This document shows positions 49,069 to 61,993 of a DNA stretch of 64,000 nucleotides, one piece after another (position 1 is the stretch's first letter; each line of letters begins with the position of its first letter). The translations under genes were made by a program, and so were the position numbers. The DNA comes from Paragordius varius (Eukaryota > Nematomorpha). Below the pieces are notes generated by a model, which made no database searches, was not told the origin of the DNA, and saw only the letters and a program-made list of their open reading frames with translations. The stretch is taken from positions 2,232,001-2,296,000 of the forward strand of contig OZ176050.1 in the NCBI GenBank assembly GCA_964247055.1. The letters run 5' to 3'.

Positions 49069-52000
49069 TATCTCCTTATCCGAATCCGAGCCGATCTGGT
49101 GCTTTTCTTTCCCTAAGAGGATATCTCATTTCAAGTTCTCTCTAAGTGGTCTTTTCCGTTCTTATTTCAACCTCGGTGTCTTTTCGTTTTCTTTTTCTTT
49201 GCTTTGTTCCTCCCCCACTTCCCGATTATTGGTTGTTATCTTCATCAGTTTGGTTTATCGTTAAATTCATTCTCCTCTCCTGTTCTCGTCTCCGGTCGGC
49301 CGTAATTGATCCGCATGCTTGCGAAGGATTCGATTTTCATCTCTAACAGTGTACGAGATTACCCCTGTTCTCTCCAGAAAAATTGAACCTTTTCTCCACC
49401 CCGAATTGATATCATTCTTTAGCTACACTTCTTCGTCTGGTCTAAAAACTTGATTGGGTATTATGTCGTCCACTAATCGTTGTAAGGGTTCCCTAACCCA
49501 AGAGAAGCAGGTATTAATATTTCTTTTCAGAAATAAGTTATACGGGCACTCTTTTGTGGCGCTATGTACGGCGGAGCGATAACCCCATAACACCTTGATT
49601 TATTTTTTTGTCAGGAATCAGCTTAAATCCGTTAGCGATTTATAGTGTGCTTTTAAGGTGAAATGACACGTTCCACCAGCCCGTTTATTCGTGGATGATA
49701 GGGGGCACAGTGGCATTGTTTGCTCGTTGCAAGGTATCTTTAAAATCCTTCGATGCAAAATATGATGCATTATCGGTAACTATCATTCGGGGAAACCCGT
49801 ACCTTACACACCAAAATTCTAACCAATATAATATGTTTGCAGAATCTAAATTCTTAGCAATTCGACTTCATCTGGAGCTACTATCGATAGCTACTATCCA
49901 ATAAAACCTATCAATAGGACCGGCAACATCAAGATGTATCCGTTACCAGATACCCGTATTAAAATTCCATTTGTACGTGGAAATGCTATTTATGTTACTA
50001 CGGTTTTACTGACACCCCATACAAGATCTCACATAACTTTCGATGTCTTGGACCTGGCCAACCCTTGCCTTGGCAGACTCTTTCATTACATTAGACCCCG
50101 AATGTCCAATATGCAAAAATTTTAACGTTTCGTTTCGCAACGCCCTGGGAATAAACAGACGATCGCCCCAATACAACAAACCATATTAAAATTGGAGCTG
50201 GCCAATCATTATGATGTAGAGCCGCTTTTAATGTCATCAAAACTCATCCCGTAATGTATGTTCTTTACTGTAGGTAAAACTCATCCCGTAATGTATGTTC
50301 TTTACTGTAGGTTTAAGTTGTCAGTTGTTAAAAAGTTGATTTACCTGGATGGCCCTCAACCTCCTCAGTCGGTACTTGATACGGTAGACGAGATAACCAA
50401 TCTGCTAAATTTTCCGAACCATTATTATATTGTTTATTAAAATTATAATCGGCTGTTCCAAGTATTCATCTTACTAATCTACTATTGTTAATATTACTTA
50501 GATCTTTTTTAAAACAACTTGATAGGGGTTATGATCGGTTAATAATACGAACTTTCTGCCATACACAAACATTTTAAATTTTTCTAGCGCATATAAAATT
50601 GCCCTTGCTTCTTTTTCAATTACCGAGAAATGTTGTTCTGCCATCACACATTTTCGAGACGCAAAAGCTATGGTTTGTTTTCCCTCACTTGTCATATGTG
50701 ATAAGACTGCTCCGAATCCGTCATTCGATGCGTCTGTTTCCAACACTAACGGAAGGTTCGGGTTAAACGGTGTTAGACACAATGCATTACTCACCAACAG
50801 TTTAGTGTTATCAAAAACCATCTCTTCTTTTGTCGACCAACACCATTTCTTAGAACCTGTGAGCGCATCTAAATCGTCGATTGCAGCATGCAAAGATGGA
50901 ATAAAACGAGCGTGAATATTTAACATTCCCAAAAAAGACCGAAGTGATGTTCTATTGGTAGGTGTAGGACAATTCAAAATTGCTTTTACCTTTTCGTTAT
51001 CATGTTTAATTCCTTTGTCTGAAATTATATAGCCTAAGTATGACAATGAGATAAGAGCTAATTGGATTTTGTCCTTTTTAAATTCCAAACCTACAGTAGC
51101 TTATTTGTTCAAAACTTTTTCCAAATTAACTTTATGGTCCATTACCGTTGTTCCACTAACAATTATATCATCTAAGTAAACCGTTGTACCTGGACAATCT
51201 TTTAATAACTCATCCATAATTTGTTGAAATATCGTGGGTGCACTAGATATTCCAAATGGCAGTCTCTTAAATCGAAAAAGACCTATATGTGAACTGAACG
51301 CGAGTAATGTTGGTAATCTTGGTGTATCAGCATTTGCTAGTAAGCTTCTTTTAGATCTAGGGTCGTAAAAACTTTTTTTTGCCCGATTTTGAACACTAAT
51401 TGATCGAACGTTGGAATAAAATGATCGACAAGAACCAGAATTGGGTTAACAGTAACCCTAAAATAACCATAAATGCGAACATTATCATTCTTTTTAACTA
51501 TCACCAACGGAGTTACCCAGTCAATTCGTGTTTGCGAGGGGTATATGGACTCTGGTACCCAGACTTTCAAGCCTCTTTAATTCACTCTCCACCTTAGACT
51601 GAAGCTGGATAGGTACCCTCCTGGGTTCAAATCTTTTGGGGCTCCCTTTTTGAGCAACAACTTGATGGGTGGTCCCGTGTAACATCCAATCTCACAAAAT
51701 AAATCCTTAAAATTATTTAAATCCACGTAACTAACATTTTTAAGAACTACAGTCTCTGAAAATCTACGTTAAAGGCTTCCACGGTAAAACAAAAATGTTA
51801 CCCCAATCCTCCCTGGTAACCATACATTCCAACTGTTGACCATACCGTTCCATTTCACATCTACCATCTACACCTTGATGGTTTAACCCAACTATAGGAC
51901 CCGCGGGTGCTAAGATCGGCTTTCCAATCTCCAGCCACGTTTTTCCCAATCTATGATATTTGAGCTCCGGTATCGTACAACATCCTCACCCAATGGCCAT

Positions 52001-52740
52001 TTAGACTTGCTTGTCGGGATTCATTATTATTATTGTTACCATTCACTATATTAATTCGCCGGCACCTGCCAAAATGACATCGCTTTGCATCAATAACACT
52101 CTTTGTTTGAAGCGGGGCACCAGTTGATCGCATGCACGTATCCACATTTTTTACACTTTTTTCTTATCATCACAACCTGCATATTGTCGGGATTCTGATC
52201 AATCAAACAACTGTTTTTCGTACGCCATTGCCATTTCTACCACCATCTCCAACGTAATCGTCCCATCAAACATTGCGTTTGGAAATTTTGTGAACGAATC
52301 TATTTCTTGAGTTGTAAGACTCCAACAAACCCATCTCTGATTCTTAGCATTGCATTTTGCCCAAAGTTACACCGGGCACCACATTCCTTTACCCGAATCA
52401 AATAATCCATCACTGATTCCGTGGGTTCCCTTCGGAGTTGCGTAAACTGGAACCTGGCTGCCAACACATTGTATGTCGGAACAAATACTTTTTTTCCAGC
52501 TGCTACCCAGCCCACTTCTTCTAACAGTACGGGATAAAAGAATTTCTTCAACTTTGGAAGATGGGATAAACCGATATAGGTCAATAACAAGTTTTTTTTG
52601 TTTCGTCATCTCCTTGAATTAATTTCACTTTTAACATTCTATTTATATAATCATCAAAGCTAGTTGCGGGATCATATGCTTCCAGACCTAATTTCTCCAT
52701 GCGCGAATGTAATGAGGTAAAAAAAATAGACCGCGCCAAA

Positions 52741-52996
52741 TGTTGTAAATCGAGAAACCGTAAAACAATAATATTTAGTGAAATAAAATACAAAAACTAA
52801 ATTAGGTAAAGTTTGCGATGTTTATATACTTTTAGTGAATATAATATTTACAAGTTAAACCAAGGTAGTGCGCAGATTAAATACAAAATTGATACAATAT
52901 TTTAACTCAATTATAGGGCATCAAAAATGTATTCAAATCTAATATATAAATTTGTCTAGTCTAAGGTTAGCTAAACTGATGTATTTAAATCTACCA
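52741..52996 (-). repeat. LTR (5') of gypsy copy A
   Basis: 256 bp, in element sense TGGTAGATTTAAATACATC ... ending TCGATTTACAACA, followed by a TTTGGCGCGG primer-binding region. Only a few differences from the LTR at 61739-61993. Confidence 0.85.
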
Positions 52997-54055
52997 GAAC
53001 AGACTACATCAAGTGATTCATGGAGATTTCAGATGTTTAAGCAGGATTTATGAAAGGGCGTATCACCAGAAATCACATCTCTAACACGCAAAACATATAA
53101 AGAATATCAAGTAGAGTTAGTAATATGTTGTATAGATTATACCCAATTTAACTCGATTAACCATGTCTATTTATGGCGAGGTTTGGAAGCAATGGGAACT
53201 ACAGTAATTGTTACCTTGCTCAAAAATTTGTATGGACATCAAAAGGCCATAATACAAAACTCGGTGGGCAGAACCAACGAAATTTCAATACAGAAGGGTA
53301 GTCAAGGATGTTGCCTCTCACCAGACTTGTTAAACATTAGTACAAAAATGATCATGAGAAAAGTATATGAAGCTAACCTAAGGAGGGCGAAGGATTTACA
53401 ATCTAAGATTCGAAGATGACGACGCTGATTGCAATAATGTAGAAAGTTTAAATAATATGATATAAGAGGAGAAAGCCAGTAGAAGTAGTAAATAAAAACT
53501 TATTCTTATGCTCTCTAAATATAAACGGATCCTTCACGCCAGATATTCACCGCCGCATAGCATTAGGGAAGTCAGCTGAGAACAAGTTGACTAAATTATG
53601 GAAAAGTAAAGATATCACTATGGAAACTAAAAAGAGAGTAATGAAATGCATGGTTTTTCCGGTAACTTATGCTGCCGAAAGTTTGACACTAAAACAGAAT
53701 GATAAAAAAGGATTGCAGCATTGAAAAATGGTGTTGGAGGATAATGTTGATTAGATGGTCTCACAGGGTTAAGAATGAAACAATAAGATAAATATTAAAT
53801 TCTGAGAATTACTTAATGGAAGCCATAATATTGGTCACATTTTCAGAAGTACATCTCTCGAGAAGTTTCATTTTTACAAAAGGGGAAAAAGGAAAACCGA
53901 TGTTAAGATGGCTGGATAATGTAAAGAAAGAATCTGGTAGATGTGTAAGGGAATTGAAAGAAATAGCCCGGGAAAGAAACAAGGGGAGAGAACTCGTCAT
54001 TTTAATTAAGGGATTGAACTCGACCTAAGGAATTACCTTCCTACCTTCCTAATAA
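52997..54055 (+). mobile_element. RTE-type LINE, copy A, 3' part
   Basis: Continues the LINE after the gypsy insertion: VQAGFMKGR-like motif (about 53035-53060), a KNLYGHQKAIIQ block and the QGCCLSP reverse-transcriptase motif (53183-53419), then a C-terminal domain ending MLRWLDNVKKESG and ARERNKGRELV (about 53890-53990). These wordings are characteristic of RTE-clade LINEs. Degraded by stops and frameshifts, hence inactive. The 3' end is near 54055 at an A-rich tract. Confidence 0.8.
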
Positions 54056-54540
54056 AAAATAGTTTAAAAACGCTAAAATAAATAAATGATATGACTTTGA
54101 TATAAGTTAAAAACAAAACAAAACAAAAAAGTTGTTCTAACTGGAAGTGTTCAAACACATTCTTGAAATGCAAATGGTATATATACATTTGTATACCAAG
54201 GATTTCAATAGCGTAGTTAGGGAGAGGGAATGGGAATGCACTGGGCGCCATAGTTGTTTATTTTTTTTAATTTTATTTCAATAAAATAGGTATTTAAAAG
54301 TTATTTAAAATTATCGATAAAAAATCACCCATTTATAAGTGGTCATCACCTTTAACCTTGACCGAAATTCTCTTTTAGTATTATCAATATTTAAATCTAA
54401 TCAACTCCTTCATATCCTTATTAATATCTCTCCACTTTGTCTTCAAGCGTCTACCTTTCTTACCTCCAGCCTGTTCATATCAATCAAGATAACAACCTTC
54501 AAATATTTTATTTCAATCAAAATGTCAGATATATATATAC
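54056..54540. repeat. Shared flank, end of inverted duplication arm A
   Basis: Contains a fragment of the foldback-core family (54090-54185, ending TTGAAATGCAAATGGTATATA) and about 350 bp of other DNA, including CGGTCAAGGTT-like and TATCAATCAAG blocks that recur inverted at 60215-60530. Similarity to the other arm fades near 54540. Confidence 0.7.
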
Positions 54541-56081
54541 ACGATAAGACGATATCAATTAATTTTTATTTAGATTTTTATAGAAAGTGATTTTTAAATA
54601 TTCCATGGCAAATATTGCATATATATATAGATATATATATATCAAGTAAATACTCCTTTATGTACCGATATTAAAGTTGAATTTTTTGCAAATCATTTAA
54701 GATTCTGAGCGAATTTTAAAATATGTATTTTTAGCCTTTTAGGAAAATAATTCAAATATTATAATTGCAAAGGCGTCATATCAAACCTTTCACCGCCATT
54801 TTACAAATTTATTGATAGGCACTGCTTTCAAATCAGCGGATAAAAAGTGTTTTGATAAAGCTTATAGCCTGATAGATAAATATATCAGGATTCTCTTGGT
54901 GCTATTGGTCTTAATGCTAACGAGCTAAACAAAAATTAACTTTTGTTGTAATTGCTCGATATCGGAAAATCGTATGTTTTTTGGTAAAAATGAATTCTTT
55001 TCAAAAAAATTATAACGAGAAGCCCATTTCTAAAGGGAGCGAAAATTTGACACTGGGGCCAAAAAATTTTCGCTGTTTAATATATGGTGTAGATATGTGA
55101 CAATGATAATTTTAAGCACATAGCTTTTTCAAATAAAATTTTTTAGGGATATTGTCTCAAATTTTGCAATTTTTAATATAAAGATAACACTAATATGTAT
55201 ATATTTTTTATATCACAATATAAAAACCTCATGATAATCCTGATACTTTTATCTCTCAAAATAGAGATATATATATATTATTATTTTTATGTGCATGTAT
55301 AATACAAAAATCAATGTATATTATGGTTTGCCATTACACTTAATTTAACTTTTAAATATTTAGAAATGAATTTTGATATTCTTGTAATCCGCTTATATAA
55401 TAATTGGTATATAAATACGATTATTATTGACACACCATACCTTTTGGGGTGGTTTTGTTTTCTAAAGTCATTTAAAATCAGAATATTTTAAAAAGTAAAG
55501 GTATTAAGTTGAATCTAAAAATAGGCTTTCTTAAGTTTTTAGGCACATTATCCAATTTTTTTAAAAATCATCATCACAAGCTTTTTTGCCGCCTTTTTTT
55601 GAATCGCTAATGCAACATGCAATCTATATTATGGTTAGAAAAATAAATAATTAGCTTTATAATGCTTGTTACATTCTACCAGCAAAACTTAAGGTAATTA
55701 GATTTTCATATGAGCTGTTCACAATGGTGTTTTGGGGTGTCCCCTTTTTAAGAAGTCGCAAAACTGTAAAAAAATAAAATTTTTATCTACATGAGAACAA
55801 TATTTGATTATTAAATGTTAAATATAATTACTTTAAATCTGTAGTTTATTTACAAAATTGAACTCTAAGATATAAAAAACCCCAAAATGTAAAATAGGAC
55901 AAAAAATGAAGAGATAGTGTGCTAATATCTGAAATACTATAAAAATTAGCCTAGAAGCCATATTGTAAAAATTTTAAAGATATATGAAAACATATATTAC
56001 TAGAAATCTATTAACAAACCAATATATAATTTTTTTCTAATTCAAAAATATATCTATTTTATTTTTATATTACGATGCAAA
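54541..56081. repeat. AT-rich DNA with dispersed repeat, copy 4
   Basis: GATAGATAAATATATCAGG (54872) and TTTTTTGGTAAAAATGAATTC (about 54975) resemble copy 1 (2830 and 2945). CCTGATACTTTTATCTC at about 55240 is an inverted echo of the first. No gene was seen. This is the 5' flank of the isomerase gene. Confidence 0.4.
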
Positions 56082-58286
56082 ATGATAAGGCGTTTTGAGG
56101 TCATACCCTTACTTATGAATGAATCGGTTTTAAATTCAAAATTGAATGCTGCTAAACATGCGGTTCAAGATAATTTATTGAAGGACAATTTAAAAATTGG
56201 GATTGGTAGTGGAACAACTATAGTGTATGTTGCCAAAGAATTAAGTAAATATTATGTTAATATTTATTATTTTAGGCAAATTGAAAAAGGACGGCAAGAT
56301 TATTAATCTTATTTGCGTTCCAACATCCAATCAGGCCAAGAACCTTATTTTGGAAGCCGGATTAACATTAGCCACGCTTGATCAATATCCTGAAGTTAGA
56401 AACGATTGATTATTTAGCTTGATATTTGTATCGATGGAGCTGATGAGTTTGATTCAAACCTTAATTTGATTAAAGGCGGTGGAGGTTGTTTGGTTAAAGA
56501 AAAAATTATTGCTTTCAATTCCAAATATTTTGTTGTGGTTGTGGATGAGAGGTTGTTTTTATAAACCAAAAACCTATAGAAAACATTCAAACATGTTAGG
56601 TCAAAATTGGAATCGTGGGATCCCTGTTGAAGTTATTCCCACAGCTCTAGTTTCAATCAAAAAATACCTGGAAGCTATCAATACAATTGGGTTTGGCCCC
56701 TGTAAAATAAGAGAATCAACTGAAGTTATGGTATAATTTTTTTTAATTTTTGGAAAGGGTTATTAAGTCGACCCTTTTTATGATTATTTTTTCCGATAAG
56801 GAATGGACGCTTAAAATAAAAGCATAAATAATCGCGGACACATTTTTTAATTTTGGTTTATCAGGTTTGAAAAATTGAAAAAAATTATAATTAAAGCAAG
56901 CCAATACGTCTTTATCCAAAAATTATATAGTTTTTTTAGTAAGCGACATGTCAATTAAATAATTAAAATTCCATGCCAGAAAATAATATGGAATTTTTCT
57001 GAACTACATCTATATGATGCGATATATATGTTAATTATATTTTGGAAATAATAATCATCATTCATTGGTTTCTAAGGTTCGGGGCCTCCAGAGTTACCAT
57101 GTCACTATTAACTTGTTCATGTTTGATATCGAATCTTGATAAATTTTGAATCAGGTGTTCTAGTAAGTTTGGGCGTTTTCTATATGGGCCGTGTTTAGTT
57201 GTATGTTTTGCATTTTAGAATTTAATGCTAATATGCCTCCTGATGGTAATATTTGCAATATATATCTTCAATCAAACTCAACATTTTTTCAATCATTATA
57301 ATCTATTATAAATTCAACACTTTTTCGATTATAAACAACTTTTATCCAATCAAACTTACCACTTTTAACTCAACTAAATAATTAGTTTATTAGATTAATT
57401 TTAAGTATTTTAATGTTTTTTATTATAATTACTAAATTATTGATAATTAATTTATTACTTTGCAGAAATGTTAAAGTTTTTGGTATAAAAATCGTTGGTA
57501 TTGACTATATATATGAACAGATAATGAACACAAATTTTTTTAAAATCTATTTTAAGATTATGTTTAGTAAACTTTAGCTAATAAATGTTTTTGAATAAAG
57601 TATGTTGAGTAAAAAGTAGTATAACTGCGAATGAGTTTGGTCGAAAAGCGTAACATTATAGTTTTAATTATATAATTTTCAACTCCAATTATTCAAGTTT
57701 ATTGCTGTTAGCCAAAGTTTCTTTGCACATGTATTGGCTGGCCTTATCTTCGTTTTGCGAATTTGATTGGAAGGATATCGATTCGCCTAGAATCAGACAT
57801 TCTTAAATATATTAAAGTTAGCCCTAAAATCAAAATTTACAAAATGGAGGAGGACAGCTATGACATATGAAACTAGTAAATTGACTGAGTAATGCTGATT
57901 ATCATATTATTATAAAAATAAGGATTTCCATGAAAGTTAACTAGGGCTATAAGCGTTATAAAATTTATATGAGAAAATCAAAATTAATAAAAATTATAAA
58001 GAACCGTATTTATACAAGGATACGTTGCTTCACCACTATTTTTATTGGAAAACCATTGAATTTAATTTTATTATAGGGACCCGCAATCACAGAAAATGGA
58101 AATTTTATTATTGATTGGCAATCTTCTTTCCTTAATAATCCAAATGCGGATTGGAAAACGCTGTATGATGAAATCAAAAAAGTCCCTGGAATTGTAGATA
58201 TTGGCCTTTTTCTTAACATGGCCGATGTTATTTATGTTGGGAATGAAAATGGTGCCACAGTTTTGAAATCAAAAACTCGTCATTAA
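56082..58286 (+). CDS. RPIA: Ribose-5-phosphate isomerase A
   Basis: Interconverts ribose-5-phosphate and ribulose-5-phosphate in the non-oxidative pentose phosphate pathway, cytosol. Five exons: 56082-56244, 56276-56394, 56418-56551, 56580-56730, 58077-58286, together 777 nt, 258 residues, all phases matching. Family motifs are intact and in order: GIGSGTTI (substrate phosphate loop), CVPTSNQAK, the catalytic-site [56 protein letters not shown]. Introns 1-3 are 31, 23 and 28 nt; intron 4 is 1,346 nt. An ATG 33 bases downstream (56115, MNESVL) is an alternative start and gives 247 residues, nearer the usual core. The gene looks functional. It lies between two inverted copies of a LINE-gypsy composite. 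Confidence 0.92.
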
Positions 58287-58929
58287 TCCCACGCAAGCCA
58301 CAATTAAGGAATTAAAAAAAACATTTGTAATATTAGATATATATTTAAAATTATAAATCCAATCATCGATCAATCAAATTATTTAAATCTTAATATTATT
58401 TACCTTAAACTTAGTATATTTTATGTGAAAAAATTATTTATTCTAATAAATCAATGATAATTCTAAATTTTATTTGCGCACCATGATGTTATTTTACATA
58501 AACCCGTATAAATTTCTTCATTGATTTCTCAAATCGTTCATTCATTCAAATTATTAATATTCCTCTTATTTTTGGTTGGGTAACTAGCTATACTTTTATA
58601 TATTAGAATAATGAGGTTCTTCAATGAGACCTATAATGGGAAAGCAATATCTCTTATTTTTTACTTGTATAGAATTAATCGAGTTTAAAAAAACTTAAGA
58701 ATACATACTGTCATACGAAACCTTAAACTTTTTGTTTTATTGTATTATATATTATTAAATTCAAAACACACATTAAAATATTCATCTATTACTGCCAAAA
58801 AAGCGATTTAATATAATTAATTTTAAATAGCTAAATTTTGCATAATAATTTTTTAAAATTTATTAAGTAAAAAGTCACTGTTTAAAAGCTCAACCAATTG
58901 TAGACTTTATTCAATGTTCCAATTAAGCT
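58287..58929. other. AT-rich 3' flank of the isomerase gene
   Basis: No gene or repeat recognised. It presumably contains the isomerase polyadenylation site. Confidence 0.35.
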
Positions 58930-59650
58930 TTAAATTATGGTAGTAATAAGTTTTTATTGGTTTTATGTTTTAATTTTTATCTTATTCAAAATATTGTCCA
59001 TCAACTTCTACGCATTTCTTCCACATCATCAATAATAGATTGTAGTACATTTGCGGCGCACCATTCTTTAAAGCAGTTTCCAACGTCAAAGAATTTAGGC
59101 AGATGGCGCCAGGTCAGGTAACTACAGTGGATGCTAAATGAAATGATGATCTTGTGAAGTTTGCCATTTCTTCTGGCCCATTCCGACCGTTTTTCGATCC
59201 ATTCATGGTGGTAATCAAATATTTGAAGAAATTGTGTATTAACGGTTGTTTACACTTCAAAAGTTTATAATACACAATACCGCTATGATTCCGGTAGAGA
59301 CAGAGCATGGTTTTCTTGGGAACCGAATTGATCTTGGTATTGATGGAACGGCTTGGCAAAACGAACATGACAATTTTTTCGCCTTTTTCAGAATAAAGCC
59401 AAATCACCCGTCATAATTTGTTTGCATGAAGGATTTCCTTTTATGAGGTTAAAGCAGGATTAACAAGTCAATTTGTGATTTTGGATTAGACGTTCATTCA
59501 AATTTATGGGACCTATATACCTAGTTTATTAGTCTTTCGATTGCTGGGAGACCTCTATTGATTCAGAGACGTAGCCTACGTTTCTGGCAATCGCTGCGTG
59601 AATCCTGATGACGCCCCCTCCATGCAAATTGCATTTAAATAGAATTCAAA
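58930..59650 (-). mobile_element. Mariner transposase fossil 2
   Basis: On the minus strand: VSQQ and NERLIQNHKLTC-like N-terminal wording (about 59490-59560), a VPKKTMLCLYRNHSGIVYY block (about 59260-59330; family KTMLCIWWDxxGVVYYELL), and a C-terminal WKKCVEVDGQYF (about 58985-59020), which is the standard mariner ending. Stops and frame changes separate these blocks. Terminal repeats were not resolved. Not closely similar to the 23-kb copy, so a second subfamily. Confidence 0.75.
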
Positions 59651-60214
59651 CAGTGCTTGAGATGAAATGTGATTCGTCATAAACAGAAACACGTGAAAAA
59701 AAACATGCACATCAACCCCATTCCTTTGAAAACGACAGTTTGCTTAGCAAATGTATCATTAATTAATAAATGATGATGTAGGTTTCTGCTCGAAAATTCG
59801 ACTTAGTTAAAATGTTGTATAAAAGCAGTATTTAAACTCAATTTTAAAGCGTAATCCACTAAAACAGATATTGGAAAATGGTTTGCATCCGAAAAAGAGT
59901 GGCAATTCGGTATTAAAAACATAAATAAATTGCGCAAAGGTTAAACATAAAATTCCATGAAAACTGCATCCCTAGACATAAATAACCTATTGTAATATAA
60001 TCCACATCTATTAGGTTATAAGGGTAACAAAATAAATATAAAACCACGACATGTACGTAGATGCATGCCCTAAATTGAGAAAGAAAATATATAAGCATTT
60101 ATTTTGAAATTTGCTTTTTCTTATCATTTTTAATTTTAAAAAATTTAATATAATGAATGACATTAAGCAAGCAATATATATAATTTTAAAAGAATATTAA
60201 CACAAAATACTTAA
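59651..60214. other. AT-rich spacer, nothing recognised
   Basis: No coding or repeat signal I can support. Confidence 0.35.
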
Positions 60215-60675
60215 AAATGACACTTTGGCGATTTAAAAATATTTAAAGGTAGGTTACTTGATTGATATGAACCTGAGGGTAAGAAAGGTAGGAACTTGAA
60301 GACAGAGTGCAAGCTATTAATAAGGATAAGAAACAGTTGGTTAAATTTAAATATAACAATACTAAAGGAGAATTTCGGTCAAGGTTAAAGATCATGACCA
60401 CTCATAAATGGGTGATTTTTATGGATAATTTAAAATATTTACTTTTTATTGAAATAAAATTGAAAAATTTATACAACTATGGCGCCTGATGCATCAGCCC
60501 CCATACTCCCCCTAGCTACGCCATTGAAATCCATGGTATACTAATGTATATATATCATTTGCATTTTAAAATGTCTTTGAACACTATAAGTTGGTATTTT
60601 GACTTTTTTGTTTTGTTTTTAACTTTTATCAATCAAATCATATATAATTCATCTATTTTATCGTTTTTAACTATT
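60215..60675. repeat. Shared flank, start of inverted duplication arm B
   Basis: Reverse complement of 54056-54540 with scattered differences: CTTGATTGATATGAACCTGA (60259), GAGAATTTCGGTCAAGGTTA (60369), GGCGCC (60481) and the foldback-core fragment CATTTGCATTTTAAAATGTC (60557). Confidence 0.7.
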
Positions 60676-61738
60676 TTTTATTAGGTAGGTAGCTAATTCC
60701 TTCAGAGCCCTTGGAAATAAATGACGAGTTCTTCCCAATTGTCTCTTTCCCATGCTATTTCTTTTGATTCCCTTACACTTATACCAGATTCTATCTGTAC
60801 AGTATCCAGCCATCTGAACATCGGTCTTCCTTTTTCTTTTCCCTTCAACCAAAAATTAAATCCTTCGTACTTCTTAAAATGTGACAATGTACAAGAACTT
60901 TTTTTTATTATAGTTTCCATTAAGTGACTCTCAGTATGTTTCATTCTTAACCTTGTGATATTACATTCTTCTCCAACAACATATTTCAATGCTGCAATCC
61001 TTTTTTTATCATTCTGTTTTAGTGTCAAACTTTCGCAGCATAAGTTGCTACCGGAAAAACCATGCATTTCACTCTCTTTTTGGTTTTCATAGTGATATCC
61101 CTACTTTTCCATAATTTAGTCAACTTGTTAGCAGGTGACTTCCCTAATGCTATGCGGCGTTGAATATCTGGCTCGGAGAAGCCGTTTATATCTATTAGAG
61201 AGCCCAAGAATAGGATTTTATTGACTACTTCTACTGGCTTTATTTTCTTACAAATCTTATCATATCATTTAAACTTTCTACATTATCTGCTATAAGCGTC
61301 GTGTCATCTGCAAATCTTAGATTGTAAATCCTTCGCCCTCCTATCCTTAGGCTTTCTATAGCTTCATCTACTTTACTCGTGATCATTTTTGTACTAATAT
61401 TTAACAAGTACGGTAAGAGGCAACATCCTTGAATACCCTTCTGTATTTAAATTTCGTTGGTTCTGCCCACCGAGTTTTGTATTATGGCCTTTTGATGTCC
61501 ATACAAATTTTTGAGGGTAACCATTGCTGTACCCATTGCTTCCAAACTTTGCCATATGGACATGGTTAATCGAGTTAAATTGGGTAAAATCTATACAACA
61601 TATTACTAACTCTACTTTATATTCTTTATATTGTTTGCGTGTCACGTTAGAAATGTGATTTCTGGTGCTACGCCCTTTCATAAATCCTGCTTGAACATCT
61701 GAAATCTCCCTGAATCACTTGATGTAGTTGTGGATAAT
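60676..61738 (-). mobile_element. RTE-type LINE, copy B, 3' part
   Basis: Minus-strand copy of the LINE at 52997-54055. C-terminal MFRWLDTVQIESG and WERDNWEELV (60702-60850), FSEPDIQRR (about 61150), and the MKGRSTRNHIS to QKFVWTSKGHN block (61394-61681). Interrupted by stops and frameshifts. It breaks off at the same codon as copy A, next to a gypsy LTR. Confidence 0.8.
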
Positions 61739-61993
61739 TGATAGATTTGAATACATCAGTTTAGCTAACCTTAGACTAGACAAATTTATATATTAGATTT
61801 GAATACATTTTTGATGCCCTATAATTGAGTTAAAATATTGTATCAATTTTGTATTTAATCTGCGCACAACCTTGGTTTAACTTGTAAATATATATTCACT
61901 AAAAGTATATAAACATCGCAAACTTTACGTAATTTAGTTTTTGTATTTTATTTCAATAAATATTATTGTTTTACGGTTTCTCGATTTAACACA
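61739..61993 (+). repeat. LTR (5') of gypsy copy B
   Basis: 255 bp, TGATAGATTTGAATACATC ... CGATTTAACACA, followed by TTTGGCGCGATCT. Nearly identical to 52741-52996 on the other strand. Confidence 0.85.

Larger units (their letters stand above)
48811..52996 (-). mobile_element. Ty3/gypsy LTR retrotransposon fossil, copy A, inserted in a LINE
   Basis: A 4.2-kb element on the minus strand with an LTR at each end. From right to left: primer-binding region beside TTTGGCGCGG (about 52730), gag with a zinc-knuckle region (about 52040-52730), protease with a DTGA motif (about 51955), reverse transcriptase (about 51100-51600), RNase H with ETDAS (about 50520-50760) and integrase remnants (about 49690-50130). 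Broken by several interruptions in the coding regions. It sits in an RTE LINE with ATTAT on the left flank as a likely target repeat. The two LTRs are clearly diverged, so the insertion is not recent. Confidence 0.85.

Noticed and set aside
49695-49904. Plus-strand open frame
   Set aside because: It is the reverse-strand shadow of the integrase region of the minus-strand gypsy fossil.
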